From contig NZ_FNLC01000002.1 of assembly GCF_900104065.1 (NCBI RefSeq), positions 292,995 to 356,994 of the forward strand: a stretch of DNA of 64,000 nt, in the 5' to 3' direction. Shown piece by piece: positions 52,479 through 63,998 of the stretch. Both the position numbers and the translations under genes were made by a program. Source of the stretch: Natronobacterium texcoconense. GTDB lineage: Archaea; Halobacteriota; Halobacteria; Halobacteriales; Natrialbaceae. Numbering within the stretch: position 1 is the stretch's first letter; each line of letters opens with the position of its first letter. A model generated the notes under the pieces. That model saw only the letters and a program-made list of their open reading frames with translations, did not search any database and had not been told where the DNA came from.

Positions 52479-53351
52479 TTATTGCGTGTGCGTTCCGTCC
52501 GTTCTCGTCTCCAGTAACCGTGTCGTTCCGTCGCGTTCGCCCCATCGGTTCCGTACGTCCTCGAGCGTTCGTTCGTCACCGACGGCGACGTAACTCGGTC
52601 CCGTCCCGGACAGCGAGACGCCGTCGACGTCGGGCATGGCGTCGATCATCGGTCCCGTCGAGAACTCGAGTGCGCCGGCGAACGCGAAGCCGTTGACGGT
52701 CATCGCTTCGCCGTAGCGACCCTCGAGTGCGAGTTCTTCGACTAGTTCGGCCATCGGCGCGATCCGTTCGCAGGCGGAGACGTCGGCGTCGGCGCTGAAC
52801 GACTGTTCCGGCGGCGTGTAGACCAGTGCCGACCAGTCGAGTTCGTCGCGGGCGAGCAACTCGTCGTCGGTGTTGTCGGTGACGGTGACGCCACCGAGCA
52901 TGCTCGCGCTGGCGTCGTCGAACGCGCCGGTGACCGTTACACCCGCGTCGCGGGCCGCCTGTACTCCGAGTCGGCAGGCCTCGATCCGTTCGACCGAGTC
53001 GGCGACGCCGAGCGCCTCGAGCGTCGCGAGTACCGTCGCGTTGGCCGCGGCGCTCGAGCTTTTGAGGCCGGAGGCCATCGGGACCTCGCTTTCGGTTCGG
53101 ACGTGAGCGCCCACGTTCGCGGGTTCGAGACCGGCTTCGTCCGCGTACTCGTCGATCGCCATCGCTGCACAGCGTTCGACGAGCGTCGTATCGGCGTCGG
53201 GCTGGTCGGCGACCTCGCCGACGACGTCGCCGTCGTCGGTGAGTTCGACCGTGGCTGTCGTCTCGAGGTCGATCGCGAACGCGGAGCCGACTCCGGTCGC
53301 GAGCGCGTTGAGTACCGTCCCGGCTGCAGGAGCAACGGCGCGGCCGTCCAT
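52479..53351 (-). CDS. Archaeal shikimate kinase (GHMP type)
   Basis: The 290-aa kinase is of the GHMP superfamily, not the bacterial AroK fold. The phosphate-binding motif is PMASGLKSSSAAANA, with GTGPSYVAVG near the end and an N-terminal APAAGTVLNALATGVGSAFA. It phosphorylates shikimate in chorismate synthesis. The downstream chorismate mutase gene is in the same operon. Confidence 0.92.
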   Translation of the reverse strand: MDGRAVAPAAGTVLNALATGVGSAFAIDLETTATVELTDDGDVVGEVADQPDADTTLVERCAAMAIDEYADEAGLEPANVGAHVRTESEVPMASGLKSSSAAANATVLATLEALGVADSVERIEACRLGVQAARDAGVTVTGAFDDASASMLGGVTVTDNTDDELLARDELDWSALVYTPPEQSFSADADVSACERIAPMAELVEELALEGRYGEAMTVNGFAFAGALEFSTGPMIDAMPDVDGVSLSGTGPSYVAVGDERTLEDVRNRWGERDGTTRLLETRTDGTHTQ

Positions 53352-53444
53352 ATTCGTACACTGGTGAACGGATACTTACGGCTGACGGTCGACGCAACGG
53401 AGGAGAACGCACCGCTTTTCCCCGATCCGGTCGAACGTCGGCGT

Positions 53445-53879
53445 ATGGCTACTCGCAGTAACGTCGCCCCGAGTACGATCGGCGTCGACCTCGTCGACGG
53501 CGGCGTCGTCGTCCAGTATCTCGACGGGCGCGAGGTCTTCTACCACGGCCCGCCAGAACCCGTCGAGGGAGCGATCACCACGCCGCCCGGCAAAGACGTC
53601 CACGTGCTCGTCACCGAACCAGACGGCGTCGAGGGTGTGATGACCTACGTCAACGACCGCAACACCCACGACGAGATCCTCGAGACGACCGGCGTGGGTC
53701 GGGTCATGCTCGAAGAAAACGACGAAGAGGTCCTGTTTCCGGGTGTAACGGTCTCGACGGAGGCCTATTCGATCCGCATCGAGGCCGATCTCGAGACCGT
53801 CGACGGCCGGGTGTTCGTCTTTGCGGAGGACGAACTGAGCGAACACGCCTACGAACTGGTCGAGTCGGACGGGGAGTAG
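53445..53879 (+). CDS. DUF5796-family protein
   Basis: The 144-aa haloarchaeal protein has a beta-rich pattern: GVDLVDGGVVVQYLDGREVFYHG, then TTPPGKDVHVLVTEPDG and VMLEENDEEVLFPGV. The function is unknown. It is followed one base later by the next gene in the same orientation. Confidence 0.82.
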   Translation: MATRSNVAPSTIGVDLVDGGVVVQYLDGREVFYHGPPEPVEGAITTPPGKDVHVLVTEPDGVEGVMTYVNDRNTHDEILETTGVGRVMLEENDEEVLFPGVTVSTEAYSIRIEADLETVDGRVFVFAEDELSEHAYELVESDGE

Positions 53880-53880
53880 G

Positions 53881-54123
53881 ATGCCGCTGCAGAAACCCTG
53901 GCGGGATCTCGACCGCGAGACCGTCGCGAGCGCACCCGATCGACCGGGCGTCTACGAACTCGGCGACGCGGACGGGACCGTCCTCTCTATCGATCACGGC
54001 GTGTTGCAGGACGAACTCAAGACGGCGCTGGCCTACGGCGATGGCGAACGGGTGCGCTGGACCGAGGCTCACACGCTGGATCAGGCCGAAGAACTCGCGA
54101 GCGAGCACCGCGAACGCCTCTGA
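53881..54123 (+). CDS. Small protein with GIY-YIG-like strand order
   Basis: The 80-aa protein has RPGVYELGDADGTVLSIDHG, a pattern like the first two strands of GIY-YIG nucleases (PGVYxL...VLYIG). A helix LQDELKTALAYG and a strand-helix VRWTEAHTLDQAEELASEH follow. The catalytic Tyr and Arg are not there (YIG is SID), so any related fold would be non-catalytic. It is co-transcribed with the DUF5796 gene. Confidence 0.7.
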   Translation: MPLQKPWRDLDRETVASAPDRPGVYELGDADGTVLSIDHGVLQDELKTALAYGDGERVRWTEAHTLDQAEELASEHRERL

Positions 54124-54258
54124 TCATTGAATGTAAGAGGGATCGGTGTCGTCACACCGTTTCTCGTGTTCGGCCGCGTCGGACTGCTCGTCGAAGAGCA
54201 ACCCACAGTTTTCACACTCGTACCACGTGGCGTCGTCCCGCTCGGTCTGGACGACCAT
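54124..54258 (-). CDS. Small C2H2 zinc-finger protein
   Basis: The 44-aa product from ATG 54258 has WYECENCGLLFDEQSDAAEH, with EKRC after it, a single zinc finger (Cys-x2-Cys...His-x3-Cys). It ends in the tail DDTDPSYIQ, which I recognise from a conserved haloarchaeal small-protein family. It converges on the previous gene with no space between stops. Confidence 0.82.
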   Translation of the reverse strand: MVVQTERDDATWYECENCGLLFDEQSDAAEHEKRCDDTDPSYIQ

Positions 54259-54331
54259 ATCCACGGATGGTCGCGCGGACGCAAATGCGTTTCTCCGGCA
54301 CGATTCGACCTCTTCGAGCGAAGCGACGTGA

Positions 54332-57297
<2,966 letters not shown>

Positions 57298-57372
57298 ACT
57301 CGAAGGGACGACGGCGAGTCGTATGGTCGTTACGGACGGGAAGAGAAGAGATCGGAGAGACGAGAGAGTCGG

Positions 57373-57759
57373 TCAGTTTACGGCCTCGATCGAGAGGCGA
57401 ATGCGATTCGCGAAGACGTTCATGTCACCGGTCGCGTGATCGCTCTTGCTGACGAACGCGGTGACGCCCGCATCCTGGGCTTCTTCGACCAGCGGCTCGA
57501 GCGGGTTGCCGGTAAAGAGGACGAACGGGAGTTCGTCGGCGAGGTCCTGGAGGGAGGCTGCGAGTTCGATCCCACTTTCGTCGACGAGTTCGTAGCTCGC
57601 GATCACGCAGTCGAACGCGGTCGATTCGAACGCCGACCGAGCTTCCGCCGCTGTTGTCACCGTTTCGACATCGTATCCGTGTTCTGACTCTAACGTCTCA
57701 CTGACGTGTTGGGTCATAAAATCGCTGTCGTCGACGAAAAGAACGGTATATGGTGACAT
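57373..57759 (-). CDS. Receiver-domain protein without the phospho-acceptor Asp
   Basis: The 128-aa single domain has the CheY-like acidic pair (VDDSDFM, D10-D11), the conserved Thr (VLFTGNP, T83) and Lys (FVSKSD, K105). The phosphorylation position normally written SDY is ASY here (Ser55). It may act without phosphorylation or bind a partner constitutively. It is a standalone gene with its own TATA box. Confidence 0.85.
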   Translation of the reverse strand: MSPYTVLFVDDSDFMTQHVSETLESEHGYDVETVTTAAEARSAFESTAFDCVIASYELVDESGIELAASLQDLADELPFVLFTGNPLEPLVEEAQDAGVTAFVSKSDHATGDMNVFANRIRLSIEAVN

Positions 57760-57782
57760 TAGAAATACAACTCGCCCGGTTT

Positions 57783-57791
57783 CTTATAAAT
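57783..57791 (-). promoter_or_regulatory. TATA box of the receiver gene
   Basis: On the minus strand, ATTTATAAG lies 24-32 bp before ATG 57759, typical of a leaderless promoter. Confidence 0.6.
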
Positions 57792-57870
57792 CGTTTGGCA
57801 ACATGCATGTCAGCTTACGAACGGCCGTCGAACCGGCTGGTATCGCGGGTATCGGCACGGCCTAACTCGG

Positions 57871-60711
57871 TCAGTCCCAGAACGATTGCGTGCGCGCGTA
57901 CTCGCGCTCCTTCGAGAGAATGTCCCGGTAGAACTCCGACTCGTCCTCCCGGAGTTTGTTGATAATCTGGGCCGCGTTGTGCGGACCGACACCGCGGGCT
58001 GCCATCGCGATCACAGCCTGCTTGCCGTGGCTCTGGACGAGACTTGCTGCCCGGTACGCCCGTTCGGTCATCTTCTCCTGGTCTTCGTCTTTCTCCTCGG
58101 CACGGACTGCCTGGACGACCTCGTCGGCCCACGGGTTCAACGATGCGATCCGGGTCGAGCCACACTCGGGGCACTCGGGCTGGTCACGAACTCGCTTGAC
58201 TTTCGTCCTGACTTTCCAGTCCTTGCAGTGGGTACACAGCAGGATGACTCGGTCGTCCTTGATCCGTTCCCGGACCGTCTCGATGACGCTCGCATCCGCG
58301 TTCTCGGGAGCGAGCAGTTCCTTCCCCGACGAGGACCGACCGCCCTGCCCGACTGGCGTCCGCCCGCGGTGGGTCACGAGTTCGATCTCCCCCGACTGGA
58401 TCCCCTCGAGAACCGCACTCGCGCGTTCGACGTCTAAGTCCTCGTGAAACACCTCACGGATCGACTCCTCGTACATCGGCGTGTCCTCGAGCGCAGCCAG
58501 CAGCCGCTCGTTCGAGATTCGGCCCGAACTCCCGCCCTGCCAGCGTTTGAGCGCGCCGAACTTCGCGGAAACCTGTGCGAGTCGGAACGCGAGGGCGTCG
58601 GAGTTTTTGAGTCCGAGTTCGACCATCGGCTCGACGTGGTCGGGGTCGGTCTCCTCTAACACCTCCAGGACGTCGCTGGTCGCGATCGAAGTCGGCACCT
58701 CGAGTTCGATCCGGTAGGGATCCGTCTCGAGGCCGACCGACGACCCGGCTCGCTGGCCAAGCAACGAGGAGAGCACCCGTCCCAGCGTCTCGTTCGCCGT
58801 ATGGCCGTAGCAGGCGTTGACGACGATGGTCCGGCCCTGACGCTCGAGGACGATCCGGTCGGCCGTCGGCATCGGCGACTCGCTGTCGACGTGGCGCTCG
58901 AGTTGCTCGCAGGCCTCCGTGAGCGTGTACTCGTCGGCCGGGTAGCGACCTGCGAGTTCGCGGCCGACGGCGGTGGCGTCGGCACCTGTCTCTAACTGCG
59001 GCTGTGCCACGGCCCGAATATCGCCGACCTCCTGCGCTACTGCCGCAGGAACCGGAATCTCCTGACCGATCCAGGAGGGGACCTCCCCCGCGGGGTCCTC
59101 GATCGGGCTGACCTTCACCCGGGCTTCCTCGTCGTCGATCTCACTGATCCGCCACATCTCACCGCGCTGGACGAAGATCTCGCCGGGTTCGGCGAAGTTG
59201 ACGACGAACCGTTCGTCCAGGGTCCCGATCTGGCCGCCGGAAGCGATGTCGTGGACCTCGTAGGTCTCCTCGTCGGGGATCATCGAGAGGTTCGAGTAGA
59301 CGTACTGCCAGGTGCCGCCGCTGGTCTCGAGTCGATCCTCGCCCTCGTCGAGCCAGAGGATCCGATTTCGACTCAGTTCCGAGACGACCTCGCGGAACGT
59401 TTCCTCGGGAAGGTCGCGGAACGGATACGCCCGCGAGACAGTCTCGTAGGCCTCGCGAAGAGGGGTATCGCCGCGACTCTGGACGATCCCTGGGATCTGG
59501 TTCGCGACGACGTCTAAGCTCCCCTCGTGGATCGCTGCAGGTTCGACTTCGCCCGCGCGAGCGCGACGCGCGATGGCCAGCGCCTCGAAGGTGTCGTCGG
59601 GCCTGGTCGTCACGATGGTGCCGCTCGAGACCTCGTCCTGCCGGTGGCCCGCTCGTCCGATCCGCTGGAGGAGTCGCGTGACCTGGCGCGGACTCTGGTA
59701 CTGGATCATGTGGTCGACGCTGCCGACGTCGATCCCGAGTTCCATAGAGGAGGTACAGAGCAGACCATCCAGCTCTCCCGCTTTGAACCGGTCCTCGACG
59801 TCGATCCGTGCCTCCTTCGAGAGCGATCCGTGGTGGACGCCGATCGGCAGGTCGAGTTCCTTGAACCGCGATCCCAGGGCTTCGGCGGTCTGGCGCGTAT
59901 TGACGAAGATCAGCGTCGATTCGTGTGCCGCGACTATGTCGCGAATCAGCCGGACGTGACTCGCGGTGTCGGATTCGGTCATCAGCTTCCCCGCGAGTTG
60001 CTCGTCTTCTTCGGTGATCTCGGGTTCGCGAACCGTCACGTCGACGTTGCTCCCGACATCGATCTCGCGGATCTCGCAGGGGCGACCGCCGGTGAGAAAA
60101 CCGCCGACCTCCTCGGGATCACCGACGGTCGCCGAGAGGCCGATCCGCTGGAACTCGCCCGCGAGGTCGCGCAGTCGCTCGAGGCCGATCGCGAGTTGCG
60201 CACCGCGTTTCGAGGCCGCGAGTTCGTGGACCTCGTCGATCACGACGTGGGAGACGTCCTGCAGGGCTTCGCGCAACCGTTCACCGGTCAACATCGCCTG
60301 CAGGGTTTCGGGCGTCGTCACGAGCACGTCCGGCGGGTTCTTCGCCTGCTTGCTGCGCTGGTAGTCGGTCGTGTCGCCGTGACGGACGTCGACCTCGAGG
60401 TCGAGATAGTCGCCCCACCACTCGAGGCGTTCGCGCATGTCGCGGTTGAGTGCCCGCAGCGGTGTGATGTAGAGTGCACTGAACCCCTCTGGTGGCCCTC
60501 CTTCTGCCACGAGGTCGTCGAAGACGGGCAACATCGCGGTCTCGGTCTTGCCACTCCCGGTGGGTGCTATCACGAGCGTGTTCTGCCCGGCGGCAAGCGG
60601 GGGGATCGCCAGTCGCTGTGGTGCAGTCGGCGTCGAGAAGCCGCGTTCGGAGAGCGCCCCACGAACCGTCGAACCGAGGTGCGTAAAGGCCGCGACGTCC
60701 CCGTCTGTCAT
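57871..60711 (-). CDS. Lhr-type ATP-dependent helicase
   Basis: The 946-aa SF2 helicase has Walker A APTGSGKTETAMLP, DEVH (VVIDEVHELA), motif III GLSATVGD, motif VI QRIGRAGHRQ, and the Lhr-core winged-helix and beta-sheet region. The C-terminus adds a four-Cys zinc module (LCTHCKDWKV and CPECGSTRIA) and a helical end with KLREDESEFYRDIL. Archaeal Lhr proteins work in DNA repair and fork processing. A single large gene with normal codon use. Confidence 0.93.
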   Translation of the reverse strand: MTDGDVAAFTHLGSTVRGALSERGFSTPTAPQRLAIPPLAAGQNTLVIAPTGSGKTETAMLPVFDDLVAEGGPPEGFSALYITPLRALNRDMRERLEWWGDYLDLEVDVRHGDTTDYQRSKQAKNPPDVLVTTPETLQAMLTGERLREALQDVSHVVIDEVHELAASKRGAQLAIGLERLRDLAGEFQRIGLSATVGDPEEVGGFLTGGRPCEIREIDVGSNVDVTVREPEITEEDEQLAGKLMTESDTASHVRLIRDIVAAHESTLIFVNTRQTAEALGSRFKELDLPIGVHHGSLSKEARIDVEDRFKAGELDGLLCTSSMELGIDVGSVDHMIQYQSPRQVTRLLQRIGRAGHRQDEVSSGTIVTTRPDDTFEALAIARRARAGEVEPAAIHEGSLDVVANQIPGIVQSRGDTPLREAYETVSRAYPFRDLPEETFREVVSELSRNRILWLDEGEDRLETSGGTWQYVYSNLSMIPDEETYEVHDIASGGQIGTLDERFVVNFAEPGEIFVQRGEMWRISEIDDEEARVKVSPIEDPAGEVPSWIGQEIPVPAAVAQEVGDIRAVAQPQLETGADATAVGRELAGRYPADEYTLTEACEQLERHVDSESPMPTADRIVLERQGRTIVVNACYGHTANETLGRVLSSLLGQRAGSSVGLETDPYRIELEVPTSIATSDVLEVLEETDPDHVEPMVELGLKNSDALAFRLAQVSAKFGALKRWQGGSSGRISNERLLAALEDTPMYEESIREVFHEDLDVERASAVLEGIQSGEIELVTHRGRTPVGQGGRSSSGKELLAPENADASVIETVRERIKDDRVILLCTHCKDWKVRTKVKRVRDQPECPECGSTRIASLNPWADEVVQAVRAEEKDEDQEKMTERAYRAASLVQSHGKQAVIAMAARGVGPHNAAQIINKLREDESEFYRDILSKEREYARTQSFWD

Positions 60712-60785
60712 CGATCCGGCCTAGGGGCGAGCGGCGCATAAGAGCCACGTTCCGCAACTCGCCAACGACGTCGTGTCCGAACCGA

Positions 60786-61289
60786 TCACTCTCGTTCGTC
60801 TTCGTCTCCTTCGGCCTCAGTCTCGCCGTCGTCGACGAGTTCGTCGGCGACCTCATCGTCGACGGACATCTCGCCCGGTTCGGGAACGTCCTCGTTCGCT
60901 CGCTCCGCAATCTCTTCTGCCGACCGTTCTTCGTCCGTCATATCGACCGTCGTCTCCGCGTCATCGACGACGTCGGTGACGTCTTCAGTTTCCTCCTCGG
61001 TTTCAGTCTCCTCCCGGTCGCCGATCGGAATCGACTGGAACTCGCCCGAAACGGCGTCGGTCGTCCCCTCGCGCAGTTCCTCGGCCGTCGGTGTGCGGTC
61101 CTGAATCTCCTCGAGCGATGGAATAGAACGGTCGGTCACGTACCGCGAGACGAGGTACGCGACCGCGAGGACACCGAGCGCGAGAACGAACAGTTTTCGA
61201 GCGATTCCCGTCCGCGAACTCGAGTCGACCGACCCACTCGAGCGGGGCTCTGACGACTCCGCCTCTCGACTGCGAGATCGAATGCGCAT
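60786..61289 (-). CDS. Single-helix membrane protein with long acidic tail
   Basis: The 167-aa product from ATG 61289 has a basic, serine-rich start, one helix (ARKLFVLALGVLAVAYLVS) and about 110 acidic residues rich in Glu/Asp/Thr (ETEEETEDVTDVVDDAETTV). By the positive-inside rule, the tail should be outside. The function is unknown. Confidence 0.7.
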   Translation of the reverse strand: MRIRSRSREAESSEPRSSGSVDSSSRTGIARKLFVLALGVLAVAYLVSRYVTDRSIPSLEEIQDRTPTAEELREGTTDAVSGEFQSIPIGDREETETEEETEDVTDVVDDAETTVDMTDEERSAEEIAERANEDVPEPGEMSVDDEVADELVDDGETEAEGDEDERE

Positions 61290-61499
61290 CGGGACCCGTA
61301 CACCCTCGAGGGGGAAGTCGATTGGGGTGGCAAACGTAGCGGAGCGAAAACGACGGGGTATGCCGTCCCTACTCGAGGGTACGCGGCTCATATATAGGGG
61401 CTGGTGACAGGTGGTTCGATACATGACAGGTAACGAACGACGACTGTCACACTTTCCGAACGACCGAGACGGTGCGACAACGGTTCGAGGTGATGAGAC

Positions 61500-62486
61500 G
61501 TGACGCAATCCCACGGCGGACAGCCGCTTTTTACGGCGTTGTTTCTCGTCGTCCTCGGTACTGCCTTCCTCGTCGGGATGGTCGCAGTCGGAGCGGTCGC
61601 GGGGTCGCCTGCGGGCGATTCCATGCCGACCGCAGTCACGGCAGGTGAGGACCGGTCCGAGTTCGCTCCCACGGCGACGTTACAAAGCGGCGTCAGCGAG
61701 GAGGAGTTCGTCGAACCGGTGCCCGAGGAAGGCGATCCGTACTTCGAGGCGGAAGCGGACGACGGGAGCTGGATCAGCTACGTCAACCCGCGCGACGCGT
61801 ACCGCAGTCCGTACCTCGGCGAAGGCTCGGGCAAACTCTGTGTCACGCTGTTAAACGAGAACGGTGATCCCGTCGTCGGCGAGAGCGTTCCCGGCACGAC
61901 CGTGACGGTCGAGACCGGCGAGGAACTCGAGTGGCACAGCGATGCCGACCCGTTCGTCGTCGAGTACCCGCTACCCGAGAACTACGACCGCCCGCTCGAC
62001 GCCGACCAGTTCGGCACGACCGACGACCTCCCACAGGGAGACGGCTACCTCGACTCACACTGTCTCGAGTGGCACGGACTCCCCGAGGACGAGACGGTCA
62101 ACTACGGTGAGGTCGAGGTCGAAGGCGAGAACGCCGACGACGTCGAGGTCGTCGGGTACGTCCAGCAAGCCCACGATAGCTGGGACAGCGACGTCGATCC
62201 GATCGAGGCCGCCGAACCGTACGAGGAGGCGGGCGGCTGGACCTACTACGAGGGCGGCTCGCACGGTCAGGCCGTCGTCGTTCTCCAGCTCGACGGTGAC
62301 GGCGACGCAACCGGCGGTGAAACCGACGATAGCGACGGGTCGGACGACTCGAGTTCCGACGATAACGGTGGAACCGACAGTTCGAACCCCGACGACACTG
62401 GCGCTGACGAAACGCCCGGCTTCGGCGCAGTCGCCGTCCTCGTCGCACTGCTCTCGGTGCTTGCTCTCCGCTCCCGGCCGGAGTAA
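61500..62486 (+). CDS. PGF-CTERM surface protein
   Basis: The 328-aa precursor has an N-terminal hydrophobic signal (TALFLVVLGTAFLVGMVAVG), an acidic domain with paired Cys (KLCVTLLNENGDPVVG and LDSHCLEWHGLPEDETVNYG), a Ser/Asp/Gly-rich stalk (280-310), and the sorting signal ETPGFGAVAVLVALLSVLAL with a basic end. Archaeosortase A is expected to cut it and attach a lipid. The start is GTG 61500, with GAGGTGATG upstream. Confidence 0.85.
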   Translation: MTQSHGGQPLFTALFLVVLGTAFLVGMVAVGAVAGSPAGDSMPTAVTAGEDRSEFAPTATLQSGVSEEEFVEPVPEEGDPYFEAEADDGSWISYVNPRDAYRSPYLGEGSGKLCVTLLNENGDPVVGESVPGTTVTVETGEELEWHSDADPFVVEYPLPENYDRPLDADQFGTTDDLPQGDGYLDSHCLEWHGLPEDETVNYGEVEVEGENADDVEVVGYVQQAHDSWDSDVDPIEAAEPYEEAGGWTYYEGGSHGQAVVVLQLDGDGDATGGETDDSDGSDDSSSDDNGGTDSSNPDDTGADETPGFGAVAVLVALLSVLALRSRPE

Positions 62487-62566
62487 CGGTCCCTCCGTGG
62501 ACGGGACTCACCGCAATGCCGCCGGAACCAATTAGGTTTTGACCGTCGCCTCGAGACATCCCATAA

Positions 62567-62788
62567 ATGCCACCCAGTAATCCAGACGGGGACGAACCGC
62601 GCGTTCCGGTCGTCTGCCCCGACTGCGAGACGACCTCGCGGGTTCCGCTCTCCGATCTCGCCGACTCGATCGAGCGACACAACGACCAGCTACACGACGG
62701 CGAGGACGTCGCCGAAGTCGACCCAGACGTCGCCGACAGCCTCGCCGACCTTGTCGCAACCGACCTCGGCCTGCTCGAGGAAGAGTAG
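62567..62788 (+). CDS. Small haloarchaeal protein with one CxxC
   Basis: The 73-aa acidic protein has PVVCPDCETTSRVPLSDLADSI, a single Cys-x2-Cys, and a helical tail. With only one pair it may bind zinc as a dimer. It is a short gene between a surface protein and a convergent small gene. No known role. Confidence 0.75.
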   Translation: MPPSNPDGDEPRVPVVCPDCETTSRVPLSDLADSIERHNDQLHDGEDVAEVDPDVADSLADLVATDLGLLEEE

Positions 62789-62789
62789 C

Positions 62790-62942
62790 CTACGGTTTCA
62801 GCAGCGAACGAATTCTCGAGACGAGCGACCGATCCGCGTCGTGATCGTCGGTCCGCCTGTCTCCGCTTCCGTCACGACGGGTGACGACGCCGTCCTCGTC
62901 CGGCTTGTCGTCGAGTCGAACGTCAGGTCGTTTGGAGTCCAT
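62790..62942 (-). CDS. Possible small charged protein
   Basis: The 50-aa frame from ATG 62942 is very rich in Asp/Arg (MDSKRPDVRLDDKPDED) and ends in an amphipathic helix (SLVSRIRSLLKP). The rest of the open frame upstream looks noncoding. The ending is protein-like, but the support is weak. Confidence 0.4.
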   Translation of the reverse strand: MDSKRPDVRLDDKPDEDGVVTRRDGSGDRRTDDHDADRSLVSRIRSLLKP

Positions 62943-63025
62943 ACCAGTCGTTGCTCGTGGAGTACAGACAAGCACGTGCTTGCGAGTGAGCGGTCGCCGG
63001 CGCGAATCGTTTCCGTCGGCGCATT

Positions 63026-63032
63026 CTTTATC
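63026..63032 (+). promoter_or_regulatory. TATA box for the zinc-ribbon gene
   Basis: CTTTATC lies 25-31 bp before ATG 63057, consistent with a leaderless start. Confidence 0.5.
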
Positions 63033-63056
63033 GCTTCTCGGCGAGACGCATCCCCT

Positions 63057-63221
63057 ATGGCACGAGCAACGCACGACTGCGTCTGCGGTGCCGTCCTCCG
63101 ATTCAAACAGGACATGGAGAAAGAACCGGGTACCGTCTCGCCGACCTGGCGCTGCAAGGACTGCGGGACGCAGATTCCGGGAACGGTCGCCGAGATGATC
63201 AGCCACCAGGACCCCTCCTGA
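63057..63221 (+). CDS. Small zinc-ribbon protein
   Basis: The 54-aa protein contains HDCVCGAVLRFKQDM and WRCKDCGTQIPG, two Cys pairs that form a zinc ribbon. Many such haloarchaeal micro-proteins exist, and their partners are unknown. The frame is well bounded by a TATA box and a stop. Confidence 0.8.
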   Translation: MARATHDCVCGAVLRFKQDMEKEPGTVSPTWRCKDCGTQIPGTVAEMISHQDPS

Positions 63222-63279
63222 TCGCTTCCAGCGGTCGCGATCCCGTTCCTTCTTGACCGGGCGTCGATTAGACGAACGT

Positions 63280-63618
63280 ATGACTTCGGACGATTCCGAC
63301 CCAGAGGAGGAGACGACCCAGCGAGCGTCTCCGATGGGCTTCGAGAGCTTCGAACCCGGCCCCGACTGGTTCGAGGCCGACGACGAGGCGGTACTCGAGG
63401 TACTGCGGGAGAACCACAACTTCGCGCCGAGCCACGTCGACGAAGCGGGCGTCTGTCGCGGCCGAGACGCCGCCCACCGCTGTCGCGTCCTCGCGGATCA
63501 CGGACTTCTGAAGAAAGTCGCGACCGGCATGTACGATATCACCGACCTCGGCGAGCAGTTGCTCGACGGCGAGATCGAACCAATGGATCTGCCGGACGCC
63601 GAAGAGGACGACTCCTGA
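63280..63618 (+). CDS. Winged-helix protein (PhiH1-repressor-like)
   Basis: The 112-aa product from ATG 63280 has an acidic lead, then a winged helix: LEVLRENHNFAPSHVDEAGVC, CRVLADHGLLKKVATGMYDIT and DLGEQLLDG. It resembles the small repressors named after halovirus PhiH1. It may control neighbouring genes; no phage genes are visible. Confidence 0.78.
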   Translation: MTSDDSDPEEETTQRASPMGFESFEPGPDWFEADDEAVLEVLRENHNFAPSHVDEAGVCRGRDAAHRCRVLADHGLLKKVATGMYDITDLGEQLLDGEIEPMDLPDAEEDDS

Positions 63619-63626
63619 GCCAGCCG

Positions 63627-63998
63627 TCACTCCCGAACGGCCCGTATCCGTTCCAGGGACTCCTCCGAGAAGTTGCGTTCCATCAGCGGAACGTCGTACT
63701 CGTAACACCAGTACGTCACGAGCGACGGATGGACGCCGGTGAGTAGGCCGATCCACCACAGCGTCCGCTCTCGCTCCCAGAACAGTTCCTCGAGTCGGTC
63801 GCGGTCCGGACGCCGGTCGACGAGCGAACGGTATTCGCCATCCGCCTCGTCATCACCTGGTGTGATGATCCCTTCTTTCTCCAGTAGATACGCGGTGACG
63901 AACGGTTCTCCGAGACTGGGGACGGTCCGGTCGACGTCCTCGGCGTACAGCGCGTCGTGGATCGTTTTCACCGCTTCGTACGGGTCGGCATCGTACAC
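63627..63998 (-). CDS. Hypothetical protein, perhaps 5' partial at the window end
   Basis: The visible 123 residues start with a GTG codon two bases inside the window edge (MYDADPYEAVKTIHDALYAED), so the true start may lie outside. Later parts include an HTH-like stretch (WWIGLLTGVHPSLVTYWCYEYDVPLMERNF), which suggests DNA binding. No family recognised. Confidence 0.65.
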   Translation of the reverse strand: MYDADPYEAVKTIHDALYAEDVDRTVPSLGEPFVTAYLLEKEGIITPGDDEADGEYRSLVDRRPDRDRLEELFWERERTLWWIGLLTGVHPSLVTYWCYEYDVPLMERNFSEESLERIRAVRE

